A DNA stretch of 64,000 nucleotides, from contig NZ_RHOM01000012.1 of the NCBI RefSeq assembly GCF_003946515.1, forward strand, positions 1 to 64,000. The letters run 5' to 3'. Source of the stretch: Companilactobacillus zhongbaensis (GTDB lineage: Bacteria; Bacillota; Bacilli; Lactobacillales; Lactobacillaceae). A program made the translations under genes and the position numbers. The notes beneath the pieces were generated by a model. It saw nothing but the letters and a program-made list of their open reading frames with translations, ran no database searches and was not told where the DNA came from. Below, in pieces: positions 44,639 to 53,228 of the stretch (positions are counted from its first letter, which is position 1; every line of letters starts with the position of its first letter).

Positions 44639-45388
44639 TTAGTAATCTCTTTGATCTGTCGAACGCAAAATAATTTCATTAATGCCCACATTATCCGGTG
44701 TACCGATGGCGTATATTACTGCATTCGCTACATCTTCAGCATTCAAACCGGCTTCAGTTTCACTTTTTAAAACATCAGCTCTCATTTTTTCATCAGTAAT
44801 AGTTGAAGCCAGTCCAGTTTGTGCATGACCTGGTGAAATCAACGTTGACTTAATCCCTTTACCGACCTCTTCAACTCGCAATCCTTCCATGATCGCACGC
44901 ACAGCAAATTTAGTCCCGGAATATACCGCGGAACCAGCCCCGACAAAATGTCCCGCTACAGAGTCAGTAGTAATGATCTGACCACGGTGTTGTTTTTCCA
45001 TGATCGGTAAAACATACTTGATGCCAAATAATGTACCCTTCAAATTAACATCGATCATCTTTTCCCACTCATTTGATTTACCATCTCGAAGTAGTGAAAC
45101 TGGCATTAGACCAGCATTATTAAATAAAACATCGACTCTCTGGAATTTTTCCATAGTGAAATCTATTAACTCTTTGAGATCTGATTCCTTCGTAACATCA
45201 GTAACCTTGTAGATGACCTCAGAATCAAATTTTGCCGTCAATTCTTTGGCAATCATTTGTAGCTTGCTTTCACTCCTAGCAGCCAGCACTAATCGCGCAC
45301 CATTTTGTGCTAATTTTATTGCGGTAGCTTTGCCGATCCCGCTTGAAGCACCAGTAATAATAATTGTTTTTCCTTGAATATTTTCCAT
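44639..45388 (-). CDS. Short-chain dehydrogenase/reductase
   Basis: The 249-residue SDR has IITGASSGIGKATA for NADP binding, FNNAGLMP, the catalytic Ser in ITTDSVAG and the Tyr-x-x-x-Lys pair in AVYSGTKFA. Substrate is unknown. It is divergent from an HxlR regulator, a common pairing in which a reductase is induced by electrophiles or quinones. The start has no strong RBS. The L27 gene follows 18 bases after its stop. Confidence 0.85.
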   Translation of the reverse strand: MENIQGKTIIITGASSGIGKATAIKLAQNGARLVLAARSESKLQMIAKELTAKFDSEVIYKVTDVTKESDLKELIDFTMEKFQRVDVLFNNAGLMPVSLLRDGKSNEWEKMIDVNLKGTLFGIKYVLPIMEKQHRGQIITTDSVAGHFVGAGSAVYSGTKFAVRAIMEGLRVEEVGKGIKSTLISPGHAQTGLASTITDEKMRADVLKSETEAGLNAEDVANAVIYAIGTPDNVGINEIILRSTDQRDY

Positions 45389-45485
45389 AATTTATTATTG
45401 ATAACCTGTAGCCTTTCTATTGATATGTTGTTAGACTAGAAACAATATTTACATCTTAAATCATTATAAAAATTATTCTAGAACG

Positions 45486-45517
45486 CACTTTAAAGTGGCT
45501 TATTTACCTGCAGGTAA
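45486..45517. promoter_or_regulatory. Two palindromes upstream of the HxlR gene
   Basis: CACTTTAAAGTG (45486-45497) and TTACCTGCAGGTAA (45504-45517) are perfect dyads in the SDR/HxlR divergent region, 20 to 50 bases before the HxlR start. They are candidate operators. Confidence 0.5.
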
Positions 45518-45536
45518 GTGTCTTGGAGGAAAATAT

Positions 45537-45923
45537 ATGGTAAAAAAGAAAAATGAGTATACTAACGGGGCTTTGTTGACGCTTGAAATTGTTGGGAATA
45601 AATGGAAGCCGTTAATTATTTGCCATTTACTTGACGGTCCCTTAAGAACGTTAGAATTACAACGACGCGTAAAAGGTATTTCCGCAAAAGTATTAGTCGA
45701 GCAATTAAAACAACTAGAAGCAGACAACATCATTGATCGAAAATCCTTCAAAGAAATACCTCCACATGTTGAGTACTCATTAACTCCTGAGGGGTACACT
45801 TTAGCCAAGGTCTTAGGATCTATGTCTTCTTGGGGCGAGCAAAAAGCTCAACAAATGAATGATACTGGCAACAACGTCAAACTGGAATATTCTGATCACG
45901 AAAAATGGACCAACGAAAAATAA
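45537..45923 (+). CDS. HxlR-family transcriptional regulator
   Basis: The 128-residue protein has the HxlR winged helix: LTLEIVGNKWKPLIICHLLDGPLRTLELQRRVKGISAKVL (residues about 10-50), then VEYSLTPEGYTL. There is no conserved sensor Cys in the N-terminal segment, so it may sense a ligand or be of non-thiol type. The ATG at 45537 is preceded by TTGGAGGA; the earlier start lies in the palindrome and has no RBS. It probably controls the divergent SDR. Confidence 0.88.
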   Translation: MVKKKNEYTNGALLTLEIVGNKWKPLIICHLLDGPLRTLELQRRVKGISAKVLVEQLKQLEADNIIDRKSFKEIPPHVEYSLTPEGYTLAKVLGSMSSWGEQKAQQMNDTGNNVKLEYSDHEKWTNEK

Positions 45924-45981
45924 CTAACATCTCAAAACACACAAAAAACACCCCACACAATGTATAGGATGTAATTATTTT

Positions 45982-47451
45982 TTACAAACCGGTCTTTACT
46001 GTAGTTGGAGCAACAAAGCTATGATCATCACTAACTGCTGAATCAGGATCTGCAGACTCATCTTTTTCAAGACGCTTATTGAGTTCCTTAACGATCTCGT
46101 CGTGTTTTTCTTCCGTCAAAGTAACTTTAAAGAAGAAAATCAAAGCAGCAATGATCAATAAGATCAATGGAATGTAGAACATGAATGTGTTAAATTGGAA
46201 AACTCCGTGTGCTGAAATGTCAGAAGGCTTGGCATTACCTGTCATTCCAGCTGCTACAGCAACAATCCCAACGATACCATTTGAAGCGGCACCAGCTAAT
46301 TTATCGATAAGAGGACGAACAGACAAAGTAACTGATTCATTTCTAGTACCGTTTTTAAGTTGACCGTATTCCACACTATCCGTGATAGTCATTAATGTTG
46401 CTAAGAAAATCAATGGATATGGGAAGAAGTAGAAAGAAACTGCTAATAAAACTAAGCCTAAACTTTGGCCGGCAAAAATGAAAATAACATAACCGATCAA
46501 CATAAAGGCGATACCACCAACATAGACGGCTTTTCGACGAATAATTTTTTCAAGCAATGGATAAATCGAAACTGATACAACACCCAGGATACAAGTAATA
46601 ACACCGACCCAAGTATAAGCACCAGGATTACCCAATCTATAACGGAAGTAATACATCAAAAGTGAATTAGTAACCACATAACTAAAAGCAAATAAGAAGT
46701 ATGAAGCCGCAATCCAAAGCAATTGGGTATTATTCTTAATAGCTCTAAAAACATCCTTCAAACCAGTATGTTTAGTATTTTTACGGATCAAATTAGTCTG
46801 CTCTTTAATGTTCAAGCAAGTAACCAAAGCCCCACCAGTACAAAGCAAAGCAACAATAACAACGTATCCGATCCAACCAGCATGAGTCTGTTGCCCAAAA
46901 GGAACCTTAGAGAACCAATGAGAGAACAGCATAATAGCTGGAGTAATAATCACAATAACAATCTGTGCCCCAAGAGTAGAACCCAAACGAGAAGCAGTAC
47001 CAAACCGAGTCCGAACCTTAGATTCAATACTAATAGCAGGCAACATCGACCAAATAGCAATATCACTAAATGAGTAGAAAACGTCGATCAACAAAAAAGT
47101 AATAGCCAAAAGAATCAAGTAAATAGTAGGATGACTAAAAGTTAACCCACCGTAATCGGAAAAGAGAAAAATCAATCCAATAGAAGAAATAATCGACCCA
47201 ATCAAAATCCAAGGCCGAAACTTCCCCCACCGAGTATTAGTATTATCAACCACACCACCGATCATAGGATCAAAAATAATCTCACCAACACGGATAATAA
47301 CAATAATGGAAGTAACAATACCCACCATCTTCTCATCAGCGCCACTAGTAAACAATTGACTAGTAATGAACATCATAAAGTAAATACTCAACGTATTATA
47401 GAAAGCATCATGTCCAAAAGTACCAAAAGCATAAGCCAAATATTTCTTCAT
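45982..47451 (-). CDS. GPH-family sugar:cation symporter (MFS)
   Basis: The 489-residue protein has 12 spans. It has the GPH signatures YAFGTFGHDAFYNTLS at the N-terminus, DPMIGGVVDNTNTRWGKFRPWIL after the second span and SVEYGQLKNGTRNESV in the C-terminal half. It would import a pentose, pentitol, pentoside or hexuronide with Na+ or H+. No fused IIA domain is present. Its promoter region carries the same operator motif as the SDR/kinase genes and a cre site (47553-47566), so it probably belongs to that regulon. The ATG at 47451 has AAGGGGTG upstream. Confidence 0.88.
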   Translation of the reverse strand: MKKYLAYAFGTFGHDAFYNTLSIYFMMFITSQLFTSGADEKMVGIVTSIIVIIRVGEIIFDPMIGGVVDNTNTRWGKFRPWILIGSIISSIGLIFLFSDYGGLTFSHPTIYLILLAITFLLIDVFYSFSDIAIWSMLPAISIESKVRTRFGTASRLGSTLGAQIVIVIITPAIMLFSHWFSKVPFGQQTHAGWIGYVVIVALLCTGGALVTCLNIKEQTNLIRKNTKHTGLKDVFRAIKNNTQLLWIAASYFLFAFSYVVTNSLLMYYFRYRLGNPGAYTWVGVITCILGVVSVSIYPLLEKIIRRKAVYVGGIAFMLIGYVIFIFAGQSLGLVLLAVSFYFFPYPLIFLATLMTITDSVEYGQLKNGTRNESVTLSVRPLIDKLAGAASNGIVGIVAVAAGMTGNAKPSDISAHGVFQFNTFMFYIPLILLIIAALIFFFKVTLTEEKHDEIVKELNKRLEKDESADPDSAVSDDHSFVAPTTVKTGL

Positions 47452-47500
47452 AAAAACACCCCTTGAATCACAAAGCAAAAAGATAAACAGTTTTAGAAAA

Positions 47501-47513
47501 TAGCTTTGTAAAA
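47501..47513 (-). promoter_or_regulatory. ROK-regulator operator candidate upstream of the GPH symporter
   Basis: The minus strand reads TTTTACAAAGCTA, one base different from the motif at 41704 and 41768. It is about 50 bases upstream of the symporter start. Confidence 0.45.
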
Positions 47514-47552
47514 TTAATTAACAAATCTATTATAAATACAAGACCCACTTTT

Positions 47553-47566
47553 TGCAATCGTTTACA
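47553..47566. promoter_or_regulatory. Cre site upstream of the GPH symporter
   Basis: TGCAATCGTTTACA matches TGWNANCGNTNWCA at 13 of 14 positions, about 105 bases upstream of the symporter start. Confidence 0.5.
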
Positions 47567-47848
47567 AAAAAATTCCAAAATCATTTTTATACCCCAAAAA
47601 AAGTAGAAAAATATCAAATGAAGGAATCACCGCGACTTTCAGCGACGAAAGGAGCAAAGAAAGGAGCAAGAAAAAAAGGCCACCATCATAGCAACCGATG
47701 ATAACCAAAAAGAATAAATCAACAAGATAGAAATAGAATTCAAAATCGCAAGAAGAAAAAAAGGAATAAATCCCTCACCCCAACCAAAACAGTTTTGTAC
47801 AACAAAACTAAGTACCGTACCCCAACAAAAAAATTGTGTTTGATCCAC

Positions 47849-48013
47849 CCTAGGTTCTGCGGGAGGGTGGAGGGAATTCGCCGTCAGCCGCGAAATTTTC
47901 GTTTGCACGGCATGGGCCGTGCTTACGAAAAGACCCAGCTTTGAGATGTCCAAGGCGGTCTTCCTTGGATAGCTCAAAGTGGGTCCGCAGCGTTCCAGAA
48001 CCGGCAGTGAACC
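47849..48013 (+). repeat. Family A three-way-junction repeat, copy 6 (27-base deletion in P1)
   Basis: This copy matches copy 5 closely but lacks 27 bases of the 3' strand of P1 (after GCGTTCC), so the outer stem loses most of its pairing. P3 and P4 remain intact. The shared upstream module starts near 47630. It lies between the GPH symporter start and the 3' end of the ammonium transporter gene. Confidence 0.85.
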
Positions 48014-48056
48014 ACCCACCAGACTACGACCTCTATAAAACCCAAAACCAAACACA

Positions 48057-48093
48057 AAAAAAGACAAACCATAAAACAAGTTCGTCTTAATAT
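48057..48093 (-). terminator. Terminator of the ammonium transporter gene
   Basis: AAGACGAAC and GTTTGTCTT pair on the minus strand and are followed by TTTTTTTG. Confidence 0.8.
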
Positions 48094-48106
48094 ATAAAAA
48101 AATCAA

Positions 48107-49303
48107 CTAAGCATGCAAAGAAGGCACCTTACCATGAACACGAGAACGGCTCTCCTTAAACACAACCTTCAAAACCTTAACAATCACAAAATTAATAACA
48201 AAAACAAAAACAAACGAGAAAGCAACAGCGAACACTTGAAGTCCAAACTGAGTCAAGCCGCCGCCTTCAAGCAAACCATTGTGGACCACATTAGGGTTAA
48301 CAGCCTTAGTAGCGAACAAACCAGTCATAACTGATCCTAAAATACCACTAACACCGTGAGCACCCATAATATCCATGTAGTCATTAATATGCCACATGTA
48401 TTTCAGCTTGTTGATGAACAAATAACTACCAGCAGCTGAAACCACGCCGATGATCAAAGATGCGGGCAATGTAACAAAACCTGTAGCTGGTGTAATACCA
48501 ACTAAACCACAAATAACACCGGTACAAATACCATTCATAGTTGCCTTACCTTTGAAGTGATTCTCCAACAATCCGTAGGTCAACATAGCGGTGATAGGAG
48601 CCATTGTTGTAGTGAAGAAAGCTTGAATTCCTTGAGGACTCAAGGCTAAAGCACTACCAGCATTAAATCCGTACCAGCCTGCCCAAAGTAAGACGGTACC
48701 GATCAACACCCAAAATGGATTCCCTTTAGCTTTTTCATCTTGTTCTTCTTTTTTAATATGTTTAGAAAAAGCAAAGTTGGAGAGGATCAATGCTGTAACA
48801 CCAGCATCGATATGAATAACCGTGCCACCAGCAAAATCAAGAACACCTAATTTTGCAAGAAATCCGGTACTATCCCAGACCATATGAACGAGTGGATAGT
48901 ACACTAAAATTGACCATATAGCCACAAAAGCTACAATGTACTTGGTCGACTTTTTCGTTGCAATCGATCCTAAAAAGAGACCGGGCGTCAAAATCGCAAA
49001 CATCATTTGGAACAAAATAAAGATCGAGTTAGAAATATTAGTGTTTGGATACATCGCCGACAAATCAATGCCGGATAAAAATACGTGACGCAAGTCACCG
49101 ATGATGCCGAGGTTATTACCTTCAAACGAAAGTGGATAGCCGATCATAAACCAAAGCAATCCAACAACGCCAAACATCAGAAAAATCTCAAACAACATTT
49201 TAGTTGTATCTTTTCTCGGGATAAAGCCACCGTAAAAAGCAGCGATCCCAGGGGTCATCACCCAAACTAACAAAATGGAAAGTATCATGAAGGCACTGTC
49301 CAT
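48107..49303 (-). CDS. amt: Ammonium transporter (Amt/MEP family)
   Basis: The 398-residue protein has 11 spans with the N-terminal WVMTPGIAAFYGGFI, DFAGGTVIHIDAGVTALIL (first pore His), LLWAGWYGFNAGS and MDIMGAHGVSGILG (second pore His). It conducts ammonium/ammonia. The GlnK/PII partner is not adjacent. The ATG at 49303 is chosen since GGGAG lies 9 bases upstream; the ATG at 49312 directly touches it. 3' end third positions on the coding strand are T/G-rich. Confidence 0.93.
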   Translation of the reverse strand: MDSAFMILSILLVWVMTPGIAAFYGGFIPRKDTTKMLFEIFLMFGVVGLLWFMIGYPLSFEGNNLGIIGDLRHVFLSGIDLSAMYPNTNISNSIFILFQMMFAILTPGLFLGSIATKKSTKYIVAFVAIWSILVYYPLVHMVWDSTGFLAKLGVLDFAGGTVIHIDAGVTALILSNFAFSKHIKKEEQDEKAKGNPFWVLIGTVLLWAGWYGFNAGSALALSPQGIQAFFTTTMAPITAMLTYGLLENHFKGKATMNGICTGVICGLVGITPATGFVTLPASLIIGVVSAAGSYLFINKLKYMWHINDYMDIMGAHGVSGILGSVMTGLFATKAVNPNVVHNGLLEGGGLTQFGLQVFAVAFSFVFVFVINFVIVKVLKVVFKESRSRVHGKVPSLHA

Positions 49304-49399
49304 GCCCCTCATCTCCCTTTTTAATTTTTTAGTTGAGGTCCATCCAAGTCTTCCATAATTTGTTTTATAATAATCACATCAACCACTAGGGGTGAAATT

Positions 49400-50170
49400 A
49401 TGTCAGTCGAAAAAAATAAAGTTTGTGTCATTTGTGGAAAGCATTTTTCAAGCTCCGAGGGGTTATTTCTTCGCGATCTCAACGACCGTCTAAAAGAAAA
49501 AATTCTAAACCAAGCTGATTTTGCACGCCCTTCTTCATTCATTTGCTTGAAAGACTTGCAACAAGTTCGACTACAAAGCATGCAATCGATCATCGAGCAA
49601 GATTTAGATTACGATCAGAGAGTGAATTCAGAGCTTCAAAAAGAGCTTTCAAAAGACACTTACGTTATTCGGAACTTGAATGATACCGTCAGTGGTCAAC
49701 TAACTCGTGGCCAAAAAATGGCTGATGCGGTTGCTAAATTCGGTGGTAGTTGGGGATTTATCATCACATTTACTATCGTTTTGATAATTTGGATGTCCGT
49801 CAACGTGCTCCACTTATTTGGCATGAACTTCGATCCATATCCCTTCATCTTGCTGAACCTATTTCTCAGCTGTGTCGCTGCTATTCAAGCACCGATCATC
49901 ATGATGAGTCAAAACCGTCAAGCACAACGGGATCGCTTCGATGCTGAAAATGACTACCGCACTAACACTAAATCGGAAATGGAAATACGCATCTTACACA
50001 AAAAAGTTGATCAAATGAATGAGGTCCAATGGCCTCACATTCTCGATATTCAAAAAATGCAGTTAGAAGTAATGAGTGAAATTGAAAATGAGATTCAAAC
50101 TTTGCGCATCGAGCAAGAAAAACAAAAATCACGTTCACGCAATACTCGTCACCGCACACGCAGATATTAA
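49400..50170 (+). CDS. DUF1003 family membrane protein
   Basis: The 256-residue protein begins with a short Cys pair (CVICGKHF), then carries the DUF1003 core: AKFGGSWGFIITFTIVLIIW, FDPYPFILLNLFLSCVAAIQAPIIMMSQNRQAQRDR (two membrane spans, read in parts) and a helical C-terminus with a basic end. Function is unknown; some relatives are linked to ion homeostasis or cyclophilin-like genes. RBS AGGGGTG precedes the ATG. A 10-bp perfect hairpin follows (TAATCAGATA/TATCTGATTA, 50178-50213), perhaps a terminator. Confidence 0.85.
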   Translation: MSVEKNKVCVICGKHFSSSEGLFLRDLNDRLKEKILNQADFARPSSFICLKDLQQVRLQSMQSIIEQDLDYDQRVNSELQKELSKDTYVIRNLNDTVSGQLTRGQKMADAVAKFGGSWGFIITFTIVLIIWMSVNVLHLFGMNFDPYPFILLNLFLSCVAAIQAPIIMMSQNRQAQRDRFDAENDYRTNTKSEMEIRILHKKVDQMNEVQWPHILDIQKMQLEVMSEIENEIQTLRIEQEKQKSRSRNTRHRTRRY

Positions 50171-50327
50171 TTTGCTTTAATCAGATATAATTCTATTTAT
50201 CCTTATCTGATTACAGCGAGTATATGACCATCAAGTGAGAATTTCAAAGATAAAGTACCAAAATTATTGAATTTTATTTTTAATATTTTGCACACCGTTT
50301 TCTGAAAAAGATTTTTTTAATATTCGA

Positions 50328-50375
50328 AAAAAAAGCAATACCAATTTTCAAAAAGAAATTGGTATTGCCTTTTTA
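50328..50375 (-). terminator. Terminator of the nicotinamidase-like gene
   Basis: AGGCAATACCAATTTC and GAAAATTGGTATTGCTT pair on the minus strand and are followed by TTTTTT. Confidence 0.9.
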
Positions 50376-50381
50376 TCAACG

Positions 50382-50939
50382 TTATTTAACTACTTTAGCA
50401 CCTAGAACATTTTCGAAATGATCCAAAGCCCATTCATGACCAGCTTGGTTAAATGAAGCCACACACGATTTGTGGATCACGATCTTGTATCCCAGATCAT
50501 AAGCATCGACCGCCGTGTGCAGAACGCAAATATCGGTACAAACACCGACCAAATGTAACGTATCGACTTCTCTCTCACGCAAACGCAAGTCTAGATCAGT
50601 ACCAGCAAAGGCGCTGTAACGAGTCTTATCAAACAGCTTGACCGTATCCTTGCCGACATTATCTTTGTACCACTGACCAGTTTCACCGTAAAGATCACGG
50701 CCCCAAGTGTCGCGAACATTGTGAGCTGGGAACAATTTAGTTTCTGGATGATAGTGATCAAAAGGACGATGGACATCAGTTGGGAACCAGACCCAATCGC
50801 CATCCTTGCGCATATTATCAGCCAACTTAGCAATATTCTTGTCGATAGCCTGCCCCGCCTCACCACAAGTCAAAGCACCCTTGTCAGCAATAAAATCATT
50901 AGTGTAATCAATAATCAGTAAAGCTTGATGTGAAGCCAT
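50382..50939 (-). CDS. Nicotinamidase/isochorismatase-family cysteine hydrolase (PncA-like)
   Basis: The 185-residue hydrolase has the catalytic triad Asp11 (IDYTNDF), Lys105 (DKTRYSAF) and Cys138 (GVCTDICVLH), and the metal-site region DVHRPFDHYHPE. Known reaction of closest types: nicotinamide to nicotinate, feeding NAD salvage; other amides are possible. It is cytoplasmic. The RBS is weak. It is monocistronic with its own terminator. Confidence 0.88.
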   Translation of the reverse strand: MASHQALLIIDYTNDFIADKGALTCGEAGQAIDKNIAKLADNMRKDGDWVWFPTDVHRPFDHYHPETKLFPAHNVRDTWGRDLYGETGQWYKDNVGKDTVKLFDKTRYSAFAGTDLDLRLREREVDTLHLVGVCTDICVLHTAVDAYDLGYKIVIHKSCVASFNQAGHEWALDHFENVLGAKVVK

Positions 50940-51067
50940 TATTCATACCCGCTTTCTTGAAAACAATTTGTTACTTTGATTATTGCGATAAAACTAATTT
51001 CTGTCAATTCATATTGATATCTGCAATACATGAAAAAAGAATCAGCAAATAATTATCGATCCCGTTT

Positions 51068-51382
51068 TTATTCATTTCGAAAAATAGTTTTTTTAACTTT
51101 ACTAATTGGAGGATACTTTACCCATAGCTTTTTTTCATCTTCTAGAGACATTGGGGAATTCTCAAATTGCATATTTCCAATGAAATATTCTGAGAAATTA
51201 ATAATTAGTTTTGCACCCATCTCGTTAATAACAACGCCCGTTCCACCTTTCATCATTTTGAGATATAAATCAGTTCCATCATTAAAAAGTTCATTAGATG
51301 TATAAATTTTACCGTCAACATCGATTTTATAAACATTGTGATAAATAAATAAAGGTTCGAGTGTTTTTGCATTTAGAATCAT
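51068..51382 (-). CDS. Small hypothetical protein
   Basis: The 104-residue predicted protein is hydrophilic and mixed-charge (IYHNVYKIDVDGKIYTSNELFNDG in parts, GTGVVINEMGAKLIINFSEYF). It has neither membrane segment nor signal. No family is recognised. The start has no clear ribosome binding site, so it could be a remnant or fragment. Amino-acid composition looks more protein-like than the overlapping plus-strand ORF. Confidence 0.45.
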   Translation of the reverse strand: MILNAKTLEPLFIYHNVYKIDVDGKIYTSNELFNDGTDLYLKMMKGGTGVVINEMGAKLIINFSEYFIGNMQFENSPMSLEDEKKLWVKYPPISKVKKTIFRNE

Positions 51383-51567
51383 TACTTTGAATTTTTGAAT
51401 AATTTTTCTTTACCTTCCAATCTTAAAAAAATCAGAATTGGATAAACTGTAAAAATAGGTGCTTGCGTAATTTAGTATACGCTTTTCCTTATGGATATTA
51501 TATTAATAATCGTCAATTATTCTCAAGCTGTTCAAGAGAATATTATCCTCAATTGACGACCCTTATA

Positions 51568-51603
51568 AAAAAAGACAAACCCGTATAATCAGAGTTTGTC
51601 TTC
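51568..51603 (-). terminator. Terminator of the alpha/beta hydrolase gene
   Basis: AAGACAAACTC and GGGTTTGTCTT pair on the minus strand and are followed by TTTTTT. Confidence 0.85.
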
Positions 51604-51633
51604 ATTTTCTATTAAATTTTAAAACCATTTAGA

Positions 51634-52467
51634 TTATTTTTGATCTTCTGGACGTGTTGTCTTCACATCAAAATCAATAATATCTTCGGCAACTTCTTCA
51701 GGTTTTTCGATCATAGCAACATGACCGGCCCCTTCGATATCTTTGAACTGGACACCAGGTACTCTGGCAAGACTTGCCTTTGCGTCCTTAATTCCTGCTT
51801 CTGTGAGGATTTGGTCTTCTAGTCCGAACAATAACATTGTTGGTTGTGGAATTGCTCTCAGACGCTTATTCATTGGTTTTTCTTCTAAGTATTGTGGAGC
51901 GATCTTTTGTAATTGTTTTGATGTTTTGCGTTCGACTTTTTTCGATGAGTCTTGAATTACTTTTGGATCACTCAATTTTGATGTATCAAACTTTTTAGCG
52001 AAGTAGAGCTTTGATTTAACTTGTGAGCTTGACATCATGCCACCGATGACGGTGTTTAGCGTGTTGACGTAAGCGTATTTTTCGTTGGCTGGTGTGTTCA
52101 ACAAGATCATCTTGCTGACGGCGATGTCGTGCATTTCTGTCATGCAAGTTACGACTAATCCACCGATACCGCAACCGAATAAGATAACTGGACGGACTAC
52201 TCGTAGTTTTCCGAGAACTTCCCAAACTGCCCAGGCTTCACTGTCCATTTGGTAGTTTTCGTCTTTTGCAGGAGCTGATTTACCATGTCCTAATAAATCA
52301 ACTGCTACGATCGAATATTTGTCTTCTAAGTGTGGTGTGATCTCGTCAAAGTAATTCAATGAACCGTCGATACCATGTACAAAAACGATGATCTCTTTGT
52401 CGCTGCTAAGATCACCAGTCACTTTAACGTTAACTTCACCATTTGATGTAATAAATGTTTGTTCCAA
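51634..52467 (-). CDS. Alpha/beta-hydrolase-fold protein lacking the usual nucleophile Ser
   Basis: The 277-residue protein has the fold signatures VFVHGIDGS (oxyanion), VAVDLLGHGKS, GLEDQIL (acid) and GAGHVAMIEKPEEV (His). The nucleophile elbow, usually G-x-S-x-G, reads GCGIG (98-102), so Gly100 replaces the Ser and a Cys sits one residue earlier. It may be non-hydrolytic or use another residue. The start is TTG with AGAGGA 8 bases upstream. It is monocistronic. Confidence 0.8.
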   Translation of the reverse strand: MEQTFITSNGEVNVKVTGDLSSDKEIIVFVHGIDGSLNYFDEITPHLEDKYSIVAVDLLGHGKSAPAKDENYQMDSEAWAVWEVLGKLRVVRPVILFGCGIGGLVVTCMTEMHDIAVSKMILLNTPANEKYAYVNTLNTVIGGMMSSSQVKSKLYFAKKFDTSKLSDPKVIQDSSKKVERKTSKQLQKIAPQYLEEKPMNKRLRAIPQPTMLLFGLEDQILTEAGIKDAKASLARVPGVQFKDIEGAGHVAMIEKPEEVAEDIIDFDVKTTRPEDQK

Positions 52468-52777
52468 GTTATTTTCCTCTTTAAAATTCAGTTTGATTTA
52501 TTTATCTATCCATATTTAATTTTAGTATATTTGTGTGAATTTCTAAACAATTTCACAAAAAAATCATATTTAGAAATTTATAGACGTTATAAATAGGATA
52601 ACTCTATATAAAATTAATAAAATAATCTCTAATACCGTATCATAATGTTGGTTATTTTTCACAATATAGGCTGATTCTTAAGATAATAACTGTAATATAT
52701 TTTTAAGCCTCGTTTAATTTTTCTCCCCTATTCTGAATTACAGCATATTTGATATGCGACAAGGAGGATTCATCAAA
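52468..52777. other. Divergent intergenic region, AT-rich
   Basis: No gene is seen in about 310 bases. GCATAT and ATATGC flank TTG at 52743-52757, just before the ribosome binding site of the next gene, and may be an operator or leader hairpin. Confidence 0.45.
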
Positions 52778-53209
52778 ATGAAAAAATCAAGAAAATTAGC
52801 ATTATTATCATCAGTAGCAATCTTAGGACTAGCACCAGCTGCAACAATCGCAGTTAGCTCAGCATCAACAGCCAGCGCTGCCGTAGCTCAACCTGCTAAG
52901 AAAGCTGAACCAAAGAAAGCAACTCCTGCTAAAGCTCAACCTAAAAAAGCAGAACCTGCTAAAACTACACCAGTTAAGGCTCAACCAGTAAAGAATACAC
53001 CTGCTAAACAAGCTCCTGTAAAGGCTCAACCTGCTAAGACACCCGCTAAGCAAACTCCAGCAAAAGCTCAACCTGCCAAGACACCTGCTAAGCAAACTCC
53101 AGCAAAAGCTCAACCTGCTAAGAAGACACCTGCTAAGCAAACTCCAGCAAAAGCTCAACCTGCTAAAGCACAACAAGCACCAGCTCAAGCTCAACCAGCT
53201 CGTAGATAA
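52778..53209 (+). CDS. Secreted Lys/Pro/Ala/Gln-repeat cationic protein
   Basis: The 143-residue product has a signal peptide (MKKSRKLALLSSVAILGLAP; cleavage likely near ASAAVA). The rest is a repeat of AKQTPAKAQPAK-type units, about half Lys, Pro, Ala and Gln, with almost no acidic residues. It is very basic. No domain follows. It recalls histone-H1-like or cell-wall-binding cationic proteins; function is unknown. The ATG at 52778 has AAGGAGG upstream. It is followed by a related gene. Confidence 0.82.
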   Translation: MKKSRKLALLSSVAILGLAPAATIAVSSASTASAAVAQPAKKAEPKKATPAKAQPKKAEPAKTTPVKAQPVKNTPAKQAPVKAQPAKTPAKQTPAKAQPAKTPAKQTPAKAQPAKKTPAKQTPAKAQPAKAQQAPAQAQPARR

Positions 53210-53228
53210 ATTTTAAGAAATCATTTTG

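Noticed and set aside
47639-48106. 155-codon minus-strand ORF
   Set aside because: It runs through family A copy 6 and its flanks and is not kept in the near-identical copy 5; no RBS.
51030-51305. 91-codon plus-strand ORF opposite the small hypothetical gene
   Set aside because: Its composition is less protein-like than the minus-strand frame and no RBS is visible.
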